The position numbers and the translations under genes are program-made. The notes under the pieces are model-generated. The model was not told the DNA's origin and ran no database searches. It saw nothing but the letters and a program-made list of their open reading frames with translations. From Candidatus Methanomarinus sp. HR1 (GTDB lineage Archaea > Halobacteriota > Methanosarcinia > Methanosarcinales > Methanocomedenaceae), in assembly GCA_002926195.1 (NCBI GenBank), contig MZXQ01000157.1, positions 4,889-11,450 of the forward strand: a stretch of 6,562 bases of DNA, given 5' to 3'. Positions 1 through 5,914 of this stretch are shown here, in pieces; within the stretch, counting starts at the first letter, position 1, and the number at the start of each line of letters is the position of its first letter.

Positions 1-1136
1 ATAGTCGATTACACCAGTTCTTAAAAGTACTTTCTGATAAACATGAAATACTGGTTTTGAGCATTAATGATTGGTGGAAGGCGAAGTGGGATGATCAATC
101 AGAAGAATATAATAAAGATTTTGAAAATTCTCTCAGTAATATAAAGCAGATATATCTAACTGAAAAAAAAATAAGTCCAATACTTCAGGAAATATACTCA
201 ATCTCAACAGTTGGACAAGTTTTTAAAAAAATTGAAGGTTTTAATTTTAATGTACATTTTAATTATAATTCCCTGATTTCTGGATTTGTTGTCGCAAACA
301 AGATGAATTCTATGGGAGTAAATACGATCTATGACATAGCTGATGATTTACCCGGGATGATTAAAACGTCACCACAGATAAACAAATTTTTAAGACCTAT
401 AGGTGGATTTATTGGAGATTTAACAGTGAAAAAAAACATTAAAATATCAACTAAAGTTACGTGCACAACTAATTTGTTGAGAGACTCATCTGGAATACCT
501 TTAGATAAAGCAGAGATCATCCCTAATGGAGTTGATATAGAATTATTTAAAAAATATCAATCTGAGGAAATTAAAATAAAATTAGGTATAAATGATAATT
601 TTATTGTGGGTTATGTCGGGGTTCTTAGAGAGTGGATAAATCTAAAACCTTTATTCATAGCAATGAAGAAATTAAATAATTTTAACATAAAAATGTTAAT
701 AGTAGGGGGAGGTGTTGGATATGAAGAGAATGTAAGATTAGCAAGAGATTGTGGTGTATTGAAAAATATCATATTTATTGGAACAATTCCCTATACTCAA
801 ATTCCAAAATATATTTCATGCATGGATGTATGTGTAATTCCATTCAAAATAGATACTGTTGCTCAGAATTCATTACCCCTTAAACTGTTTGAATATATGG
901 CCTGTGAAAAGCCAGTAATTTCAACTAAAGTGAATGGCATAGTTGAGAATGTTGGGAATAGGATAATGTATGCTTCTAATAGTACAGAGTATTATAATAA
1001 AATAATTGAACTTTATAAAAATGAGGAATTGCGAAATATAATGGGACGAAATGGTAGAAAATTTGTTTTTGAAAACTACAACTGGTCAAATATTTGTACA
1101 AATTTAGAAAAAATACTGACAGAAGCGGGAGATTAG
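1..1136 (+). CDS. GT4-like glycosyltransferase, 5'-truncated by window edge
   Basis: This is a retaining GT-B fold glycosyltransferase of the GT4 type, predicted to move a sugar from a nucleotide-sugar donor to a glycan or lipid-linked acceptor at the cytoplasmic face. The frame is open from position 3, and the first residues read SRLHQFLKVLSDKHEILVL, which fits the first helix and second strand of a GT-B N-domain. The TTG at 57 is therefore an internal Leu codon, not the start, and the true start lies upstream. There are 377 visible residues. Counted from position 3: an N-domain to about 165, the hinge motif IIPNGVD at 172-178, C-domain onset GYVGVLREW at 203-211, IVGGGVG at 233-239, and the acceptor-side block FEYMACEKPVIST at 296-308. 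The second Glu of the family's E-x7-E motif is present (in FEYMA); the first is replaced by Asn. The stop TAG directly abuts the next ATG. Family call is firm; donor and acceptor are unknown. Confidence 0.9.
   Translation, partial: SRLHQFLKVLSDKHEILVLSINDWWKAKWDDQSEEYNKDFENSLSNIKQIYLTEKKISPILQEIYSISTVGQVFKKIEGFNFNVHFNYNSLISGFVVANKMNSMGVNTIYDIADDLPGMIKTSPQINKFLRPIGGFIGDLTVKKNIKISTKVTCTTNLLRDSSGIPLDKAEIIPNGVDIELFKKYQSEEIKIKLGINDNFIVGYVGVLREWINLKPLFIAMKKLNNFNIKMLIVGGGVGYEENVRLARDCGVLKNIIFIGTIPYTQIPKYISCMDVCVIPFKIDTVAQNSLPLKLFEYMACEKPVISTKVNGIVENVGNRIMYASNSTEYYNKIIELYKNEELRNIMGRNGRKFVFENYNWSNICTNLEKILTEAGD
1127..1131 (+). promoter_or_regulatory. Ribosome-binding site for the radical SAM gene
   Basis: GGGAG ends 5 nt before the ATG at 1137. 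It lies inside the last codons of the upstream glycosyltransferase and supports independent initiation at a zero-gap junction. Confidence 0.65.
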
Positions 1137-2588
1137 ATGAGAATATATTTACTGAATCCTCCTTTTTTGCCTAATTTTGTTAGATGTGGCAGATGGCAAG
1201 GCGCTACTGCGAGAAGTGGAGGTTTAGACTATCCAAAGTGGCTTGCTTATGCTACTGGAATTTTGGAAAAATCTCATGAAGTAAGATTGGTTGACGCTCC
1301 TGCTATGAAGTTGAATAAAGAAGATATAATAACAGATGCAACGAAATACCAACCTGATTTGGTAATAGTAGAAAGTAACTTCTCAAGTTTGAGCAATGAT
1401 ATTTCTGTTGCTGCGTCTCTAAAGGATTCTACAAAATCAAAAACTGTGTTTGTTGGACCACCAGCATCACAATTTTCCCGGCAAATATTACAAAACGATG
1501 GGATAGATATAGTAGCAAGGTACGAGTATGATTTTACATTAAAAGATATTGCTGAAGCTATAGAAGCTGGAGACGAATTAGTAGAAGTAAAAGGTATTTC
1601 ATATAAAAAAAATGGGAAGACCTTCCATAATCAAGATAGGGAATTCAGTAATTCTGAAGATCTGGATAAAATGCCTTTTGTATCTGAAATATATAATAAA
1701 CATCTCAATATACGAGATTATTTTTTAAGCCAATCACTTTATCCGGAAATTCAGATATTTACCGGGCGTGGCTGTCCTAACAAATGTACTTTTTGCTCAT
1801 GGCCGGTTACTCTGATGGGTAAAAAATATCGGTCAAGAAGTGCTGAAAACATTGCAGATGAATTTGAATATGTTCAAGAAGAACTTCCGGAAGTCAAAGA
1901 GATTTTTATTGAAGATGATACATTCACAATAAACAAGAAATTAGTGAAAGCGTTTTGTGAAGAGGTAAAAAGAAGAAAAATTGATGTTGCATGGTCATGC
2001 AATGCACGAGCAAATCTTGACTATACCACAATGAAAGCGATGAAAGATGCTGGTTGCAGGCTTCTCATTGTTGGATATGAGTCAGGTTGTGATGACATGC
2101 TTCAAAACATAAAAAAAGGTGTTAACACTGAACAGATGAAGGCATTTACCAAGGAAGCGAAAAAGGCTCGATTGATGATTCACGGAGATTTTATCATTGG
2201 TTTGCCTGGGGAAACCAAAGAAACTGCAGATAAAACCTTGAAATTTATTAAGGAATTGAAACCAAATATATTGCAAGTTGCAGTAGCTACGCCGATCCCA
2301 GGAACTGAATTTTATGATTGGGTTAAAAAAAATGGGTTTATGCTTGTTGATAATTTAGAAGAAAGTATTGATGAGAACGGTTATCAAAAATGTATTATCT
2401 CATACCCTGAATTTACCAAAGATAATATAGAAAATTATGTGGATAGAGCATTAAAGGAATATTATCTGAATCCTTCTTATATTCCAGTAGCTATGAGCAA
2501 TGTTCTTAGGAAAAATGGATTTCACGAATTGAAAGGGATTGTTAGTTCTGCAATTAAGTTTCTTAATTACATTGGGAGGGGAAAATGA
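1137..2588 (+). CDS. B12-binding-domain radical SAM protein, HpnJ-like
   Basis: This is a predicted cytosolic 4Fe-4S enzyme of 483 residues that cleaves S-adenosylmethionine to start radical chemistry. Residues 1 to about 150 form a Rossmann-like cobalamin-binding-type domain. The base-off DxHxxG motif is absent; the region reads LVDAPAMKLN. The radical SAM core follows: the cluster motif CPNKCTFC has Cys213, Cys217 and Cys220, followed by IEDDTFT near 259-265, WSCNARAN near 286-293, VGYESG at 312-317, NIKKG at 324-328 and GLPGET at 355-360. No extra C-terminal cysteine cluster (SPASM) is visible. From memory, these blocks and their spacing match HpnJ, which is implicated in making the cyclopentane cyclitol of bacteriohopanetetrol cyclitol ether from an amino sugar. 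No hopanoid gene is present here, so a sugar or lipid substrate is inferred and the gene symbol is withheld. The ATG abuts the preceding TAG, and the C-terminal codons double as the ribosome-binding site for the 11-codon ORF at 2585. Confidence 0.9.
   Translation: MRIYLLNPPFLPNFVRCGRWQGATARSGGLDYPKWLAYATGILEKSHEVRLVDAPAMKLNKEDIITDATKYQPDLVIVESNFSSLSNDISVAASLKDSTKSKTVFVGPPASQFSRQILQNDGIDIVARYEYDFTLKDIAEAIEAGDELVEVKGISYKKNGKTFHNQDREFSNSEDLDKMPFVSEIYNKHLNIRDYFLSQSLYPEIQIFTGRGCPNKCTFCSWPVTLMGKKYRSRSAENIADEFEYVQEELPEVKEIFIEDDTFTINKKLVKAFCEEVKRRKIDVAWSCNARANLDYTTMKAMKDAGCRLLIVGYESGCDDMLQNIKKGVNTEQMKAFTKEAKKARLMIHGDFIIGLPGETKETADKTLKFIKELKPNILQVAVATPIPGTEFYDWVKKNGFMLVDNLEESIDENGYQKCIISYPEFTKDNIENYVDRALKEYYLNPSYIPVAMSNVLRKNGFHELKGIVSSAIKFLNYIGRGK
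2574..2581 (+). promoter_or_regulatory. Strong Shine-Dalgarno sequence ahead of an 11-codon ORF
   Basis: GGGAGGGG lies in the last codons of the radical SAM gene and sits 3-6 nt ahead of an ATG at 2585 that overlaps that gene's TGA. It is at least as strong as any other site in the window, yet it serves only a very short reading frame. Confidence 0.55.
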
Positions 2589-2620
2589 AGAATTGTTTGC
2601 TGAAGGAAGATTTTATGTAA
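2585..2620 (+). other. 11-codon ORF MKNCLLKEDFM, possible leader peptide or gene remnant
   Basis: The ATG overlaps the radical SAM stop as ATGA, is preceded by a strong GGGAGGGG site, and reads 11 codons to TAA at 2618-2620. The frame is the same as that of the kinase-like gene starting at 2636, so a single TAA separates a well-initiated start from the kinase ORF. It may be a coupling peptide, the relic of a deleted gene, or a former N-terminal extension of the kinase lost to a nonsense mutation. I do not recognise the peptide. It is not established as a coding gene. Confidence 0.35.
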
Positions 2621-2623
2621 TTT

Positions 2624-2630
2624 AAGGGAG
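2624..2630 (+). promoter_or_regulatory. Ribosome-binding site fixing the start at 2636
   Basis: AAGGGAG ends 5 nt before the ATG at 2636. This supports that start for the first HprK-like protein rather than readthrough from the short ORF upstream. The 47-nt gap before this ATG contains nothing that looks like a promoter or terminator. Confidence 0.7.
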
Positions 2631-2635
2631 ATATC

Positions 2636-3682
2636 ATGAAGGAAAAATATTATTCAATACATGACACAATAACAATCATTTTAAAAGATTATAGAACCTT
2701 ACCGGCACGTAATATAAGTTTATTTGAAAAAGATTATAAGTACTTTTGCAAACCTAATATAAATCAGAATAAAATAGATTTAACAATTGAAATCGGCAAA
2801 TTTTCTCCAAAAAAAAACTGTAAGATTATAGAAAAAGATATTTATAAAATAAAAAAAAGCTATCTTTTCAGAGAGTCTTCATACAAAATTGCAAAATATC
2901 GTTTTGAATTTTCAAATTTTGAAAAAAATGAAACTCCAATTTTGCTTCGTATCCATCCAAATCTTCCCGCTAATCGCGTTATTCATATGCAAATTATAGA
3001 CTTCGTAGTCTATTTACTATTGAATCGTAATGGATATCCGGCGCTACATGCATCTTCTGCAAGTAAAGATGGTGACGCAATATTGTTTACTGGCCCGGGT
3101 GGTTCAGGGAAAACCTCATTTTCACTTTTTAGCTTGAAAAATGGTTTTGATTTTATGGGAGATGATCGGATTATTCTAAATAATGGAATGGTTTTTGGAT
3201 TCCCTGAATGTGTTGGATTTAAACGCGCAAATTCTCAATATGTAGCAAATATTATTGATAAAAAATCTAAAATGAAATTATTAATAAACGACTTAATTAA
3301 TAGGTTCAGTTTAGGATATATAGATGGAGTTTATTATTTAGAAGCTAAAAATGTTTTTCCGCAACGTATACAGGATAGTTCCCATCTTAAGACAGTAGTT
3401 TGTTTACAACCGAGTAAAAAATTTCAAATATCTGAGATTGATGCTGATACAGTTATTAATAAATTATATGTCAATCAAATTTTTGAAAACCGAAGGTTTC
3501 AGCGACATATAGATATATATTCTACAATTTATCCTGACAACGAATTAGTTGAGCATCATAACATATATATGAAAAACCTAAAAGATAACATTCCAAAGAA
3601 CCTTGAAGCTTATGAAGTTAGATTAGGTCCGAATGATTATAATCTTGTTAATGAGTGGTTAGAAAAAAAAATTTTTTGGTGA
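2636..3682 (+). CDS. HPr-kinase-like P-loop protein, intact Walker A
   Basis: This 348-residue protein has an N-terminal domain (about 1-130) without a recognisable motif, followed by a P-loop domain of the HPr serine kinase (HprK) type. The visible motifs are LHASSASKDG at 137-146, Walker A GPGGSGKTS at 153-161 with Lys159 and Thr160, and GDDRII at 175-180, which corresponds to the acidic Walker B-like motif of the family. The C-terminal RGxG signature of classical HPr kinase/phosphorylases is not visible, and no HPr or PqqD-like partner gene lies in the window. It is therefore unlikely to be the standard sugar-uptake regulator. Relatives of this fold act in exopolysaccharide and peptide-modification loci, where at least one lasso-peptide example phosphorylates its peptide. 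Here the substrate could be a lipid-linked sugar or a small protein; that is inference. The 3' end carries an A9T6 tract and overlaps the open frame of its paralogue. Confidence 0.82.
   Translation: MKEKYYSIHDTITIILKDYRTLPARNISLFEKDYKYFCKPNINQNKIDLTIEIGKFSPKKNCKIIEKDIYKIKKSYLFRESSYKIAKYRFEFSNFEKNETPILLRIHPNLPANRVIHMQIIDFVVYLLLNRNGYPALHASSASKDGDAILFTGPGGSGKTSFSLFSLKNGFDFMGDDRIILNNGMVFGFPECVGFKRANSQYVANIIDKKSKMKLLINDLINRFSLGYIDGVYYLEAKNVFPQRIQDSSHLKTVVCLQPSKKFQISEIDADTVINKLYVNQIFENRRFQRHIDIYSTIYPDNELVEHHNIYMKNLKDNIPKNLEAYEVRLGPNDYNLVNEWLEKKIFW
3092..3118 (+). other. Intact Walker A P-loop of the first HprK-like protein
   Basis: These codons give GPGGSGKTS, a full GxxxxGK[ST] nucleotide-binding loop. 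It is the reference for the altered loop in the next gene. Confidence 0.9.
3664..3670 (+). promoter_or_regulatory. Candidate -1 frameshift heptamer A_AAA_AAA
   Basis: The heptamer lies within A9 (3663-3671) followed by T6 (3672-3677). In the kinase frame the codons are GAA AAA AAA ATT, so the heptamer has the canonical X_XXY_YYZ phase. The downstream paralogue is in the -1 frame and is open from 3655. A shift here would join residue 345 to ...NFLVSDMQF and give a 708-residue double-domain protein. I could not identify a convincing stimulatory stem-loop. A9 tracts also occur at 163-171 and 2809-2817, so chance is possible. Confidence 0.35.
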
Positions 3683-3683
3683 G
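3678..3683 (+). promoter_or_regulatory. Ribosome-binding site fixing the start at 3688
   Basis: GGTGAG ends 4 nt before the ATG at 3688. The alternative starts GTG 3655, TTG 3676 and GTG 3679 have only A/T-rich or weak sequence upstream, so 3688 is preferred. Confidence 0.6.
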
Positions 3684-3687
3684 TGAT

Positions 3688-4761
3688 ATGCAATTTACAG
3701 AACCTGAACGGTATAAATTTATTCAGCACTATGATTTACATGGAATTATGAAATTTCAGGTTAGATATAATAATAAGAAGAATTTGATTTATAGTTACAA
3801 TTTTCCTTATTCTTATTTTAAGGTGGATCATGTTGATAATCCCTCCATTATCTTGAATATTGCGCCTTTTAAACCAAATAATGAAGAATGTGATGTTGTT
3901 TTCCATAAATATTATATTAAAAAAAATTATTTATACTTTAAAGAACAACATGGATTTTTTTCGTGGCATGTTGAATTTCAGGGAATCGGCAAGGAAAAAA
4001 CAATTATTAATTTTTATTGGAATCGTTTGCCTCCCAAGGCATTATTTTCGCCATATTACTTTCCACAGATTGCATATATGGAACCTTTAGTGGATCTAAA
4101 ATTGGCTGAAAGAGGATACTGCCTATTACACTCTGCTGCTGTTTCTCATGAGAAAAAAGCAATATTATTCGCAGGTCGCAGTGGAGCTTCAAAAAGGACT
4201 ATTGCAGCATATTATCTTAATAAAATGGATTATTCTTTTATAGGCGATGACAAGGTTATAATCAAAGATGGAAATGTTTTCAGTTACCCTACGAACATTG
4301 CCGTATGTAATTATTCATTCAAACGTGATTATACAAAAAAGCTAAGTAGTTTACTTGAAAAGGTGAAAACTGTTCATTATTTACATAAAATGAAGGATAA
4401 ATTAATTTTTGAATTTGGATTGGAAGATAAAGCATCTATTCATTCCGTAAATATTCTGAGCAAATTTCAGGAAATTGAAGAACCATTAATCTGTCCTAAA
4501 AAGCGCGAAGAAGTAATCTCTTCTTTAATTAATAACAACCTTGCTGAATTTACTCCGGATTTCTACAATTCTCTAGTTGCTTATTCTTATATATTTCCTG
4601 AATCTCTCAATTCATCTTATTCAAAACTTTTGAAAAAAAATCTGGATATTTCTTTAGATAATGATGTCAGGATGAACGAAATAATACTGGGCACAGATTA
4701 TACAAAAAGGCAATTTGATACAAATGTAGGCGAATTTTTTAAATCTGAGATGATTGTATGA
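3688..4761 (+). CDS. HPr-kinase-like protein with degenerate Walker A (possible pseudokinase)
   Basis: This 357-residue protein starts at the ATG at 3688, chosen for its GGTGAG site and for leaving a 5-nt gap after the previous stop. It is collinear with the preceding gene: an N-domain of about 140 residues, then CLLHSAAVSHEKKAILFAG at 145-163 and GDDKVI at 186-191. Its P-loop reads GRSGASKRT at 163-171. Compared with GxxxxGK[ST], the last Gly is Ser168 and the Mg-coordinating Ser/Thr is Arg170; Lys169 is kept and Thr171 follows. ATP binding may be weakened or lost, making this a candidate pseudokinase or regulatory subunit of the intact neighbour. It could instead be active with an unusual loop. 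The frame is intact throughout, so there is no sign of decay. The stop TGA overlaps an ATG as ATGA, but the next real start is 10 nt downstream of the stop. Confidence 0.78.
   Translation: MQFTEPERYKFIQHYDLHGIMKFQVRYNNKKNLIYSYNFPYSYFKVDHVDNPSIILNIAPFKPNNEECDVVFHKYYIKKNYLYFKEQHGFFSWHVEFQGIGKEKTIINFYWNRLPPKALFSPYYFPQIAYMEPLVDLKLAERGYCLLHSAAVSHEKKAILFAGRSGASKRTIAAYYLNKMDYSFIGDDKVIIKDGNVFSYPTNIAVCNYSFKRDYTKKLSSLLEKVKTVHYLHKMKDKLIFEFGLEDKASIHSVNILSKFQEIEEPLICPKKREEVISSLINNNLAEFTPDFYNSLVAYSYIFPESLNSSYSKLLKKNLDISLDNDVRMNEIILGTDYTKRQFDTNVGEFFKSEMIV
4174..4200 (+). other. Degenerate Walker A of the second HprK-like protein
   Basis: The codons GGT CGC AGT GGA GCT TCA AAA AGG ACT give GRSGASKRT. Both substitutions fall at positions that are nearly invariant in P-loop kinases, while the surrounding residues stay typical of the family. 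Confidence 0.75.
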
Positions 4762-4763
4762 GG
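4760..4763 (+). promoter_or_regulatory. Ribosome-binding site fixing the start at 4772
   Basis: GAGG lies 8 nt ahead of the ATG at 4772 and overlaps the previous stop codon. It favours this ATG over the in-frame TTG at 4754, which has no convincing site upstream. Confidence 0.5.
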
Positions 4764-4771
4764 ATATCGCA

Positions 4772-5914
4772 ATGAAGATCATCTATATTCTTCCATATGA
4801 CTGGGGTGGAATGCCACATTACACGGCAGAACTTGTGAATTCAACATCTGAATATGCTGATACAATTGTTTTAGGAAGTAAAGATATTCAAAGTGAATAT
4901 TTTTCAAAGAATGTAGAAGTGATGAAAATATTTGATACACTATCCTTTTCAATAAATAACTTAAATACGGCATTTTCTTTTAAAAACATTTCAAGTTTTT
5001 TATCATTTAAAAATATTAAAATAATAGATAAAATTAAACCGGACATAATTCACTTAACAACCCCATTGATACCTCAGCTTTCTTTTTTCATATTCTTATA
5101 TAAACTTGATAAAATATATCCCATTGTATTTACTAAACATGGTATATATTCGAACTCAGGTTTAAAAATAAAATTATTAGAAGAAAATATTATCAATCTT
5201 TCAGAGAGATTCGTCAAATTTAAGAAAATAATCGTACACACTAAAAACGATAAAGACGCATTAATTAAAGTTAAAAAAATTCATGCTGAAATGGTGACAA
5301 TTATACCGCATGGCACATATACCTTCTTCAAAAGTAATAGTAATAGTAATAGAATTTCACCTCAAAAAAATTGTATTCTTTTTTTTGGTAATATAAGAAA
5401 ATATAAGGGATTGGAATATCTTATCGAGGCAATTCCATTCATAGCTGAAGAAATACCTGATATAAAAGTTATAATTGCAGGGGAGGGTGATTTATCTCAA
5501 TACCGTAATTTAATAAATGAAAGTAATAAATCGAGATTAGAGGTATACAATGAATTTGTTCCTGATGAACAAGTGTGTGAATTATTTCAACGAGCTGAGA
5601 TAGTGGTGCTCCCATACTCAAAAATGAGCGGACAAAGCGGTATTCTCAATATAGCATACGCATTCGACAAACCAGTAGTAGCAAGTGATGTTGGTGGTTT
5701 TAACGAGCTTATCGAAGACGGTGAAACAGGCTACCTCGTGCCACCAAAAGACTCTAACGTTTTAGCAAAATCCATCATAAAAATTTTAAAAGATGAAACC
5801 CTTAAAAAGAAGATGGGAGACAATGTCCATAAAAAAGCACAAGAAATATCATGGGCTAACATAGGGAAAAAATATATTGAACTTTACATGGAAATTTGCA
5901 GAGATGGGGACTGA
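4772..5914 (+). CDS. GT4-like glycosyltransferase, second copy in locus
   Basis: This is a 380-residue predicted GT-B glycosyltransferase acting on a glycan or lipid-linked acceptor in the cytoplasm. The ATG at 4772 is chosen because MKIIYILPYDWGGMPHYT is a complete first strand plus glycine loop of the fold. Later motifs are IKPDIIHLTTPL at 88-99, FTKHG at 120-124, IIPHGTY at 177-183, FFGNIRKYKGLEYLIEA at 204-220, IIAGEGD at 234-240 and PVVASDVGGFNELIEDG at 301-317. The usual E-x7-E motif is not present: the region reads SGQSGILNIAYAF at 286-298, with neither Glu, as I recall for a GT4 subgroup with QSG in place of EGFG. A Ser-Asn repeat (189-193) lies in the interdomain linker. G+C at third positions rises from about 14% (8/56 codons, residues 35-90) to about 40% (22/55 codons, residues 276-330) by hand count. 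The TGA abuts the next ATG. Confidence 0.9.
   Translation: MKIIYILPYDWGGMPHYTAELVNSTSEYADTIVLGSKDIQSEYFSKNVEVMKIFDTLSFSINNLNTAFSFKNISSFLSFKNIKIIDKIKPDIIHLTTPLIPQLSFFIFLYKLDKIYPIVFTKHGIYSNSGLKIKLLEENIINLSERFVKFKKIIVHTKNDKDALIKVKKIHAEMVTIIPHGTYTFFKSNSNSNRISPQKNCILFFGNIRKYKGLEYLIEAIPFIAEEIPDIKVIIAGEGDLSQYRNLINESNKSRLEVYNEFVPDEQVCELFQRAEIVVLPYSKMSGQSGILNIAYAFDKPVVASDVGGFNELIEDGETGYLVPPKDSNVLAKSIIKILKDETLKKKMGDNVHKKAQEISWANIGKKYIELYMEICRDGD
5333..5352 (+). repeat. Hexanucleotide tandem repeat (AGTAAT)x3.3
   Basis: Three full AGTAAT units plus AG encode Ser-Asn repeats between the two GT-B domains of the second glycosyltransferase. Because the unit is 6 nt, copy-number change would lengthen or shorten the linker without breaking the frame. 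Confidence 0.7.

Noticed and set aside
329..520. Minus-strand ORF of 63 codons
   Set aside because: It lies wholly inside the first glycosyltransferase, has no recognisable motif, and is a shadow of the coding strand.
2082..2276. Minus-strand ORF of 64 codons
   Set aside because: It lies opposite the conserved radical SAM core, which is clearly the real coding strand.
2589..2635. Promoter in the only sizeable gap
   Set aside because: No TATA/BRE or -35/-10 pair is visible in these 47 nt, and the gap holds a short ORF and a ribosome-binding site.
3663..3677. A9T6 tract as a transcription terminator
   Set aside because: It has no loop or GC stem, lies inside coding sequence, and the operon continues without a gap.
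3655..3687. GTG, TTG or GTG start for the second HprK-like gene
   Set aside because: The upstream sequence is poly-A/T without a ribosome-binding site, whereas the ATG at 3688 has GGTGAG at good spacing. The open frame is still relevant to the frameshift idea.
3860..4090. Plus-strand ORF of 76 codons in another frame
   Set aside because: It is nested in the second HprK-like gene, whose frame aligns with its paralogue across this stretch.
4007..4192. Minus-strand ORF of 61 codons
   Set aside because: It lies opposite the conserved HSAA and P-loop region of the second HprK-like gene and shows no motif of its own.
4754..4771. TTG start for the second glycosyltransferase
   Set aside because: It adds six residues before MKIIYILPY, which already forms the complete first strand, and it overlaps the previous gene with no good ribosome-binding site.
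4779..4973. Minus-strand ORF of 64 codons
   Set aside because: It lies opposite the N-terminal strand and glycine loop of the second glycosyltransferase; a shadow.
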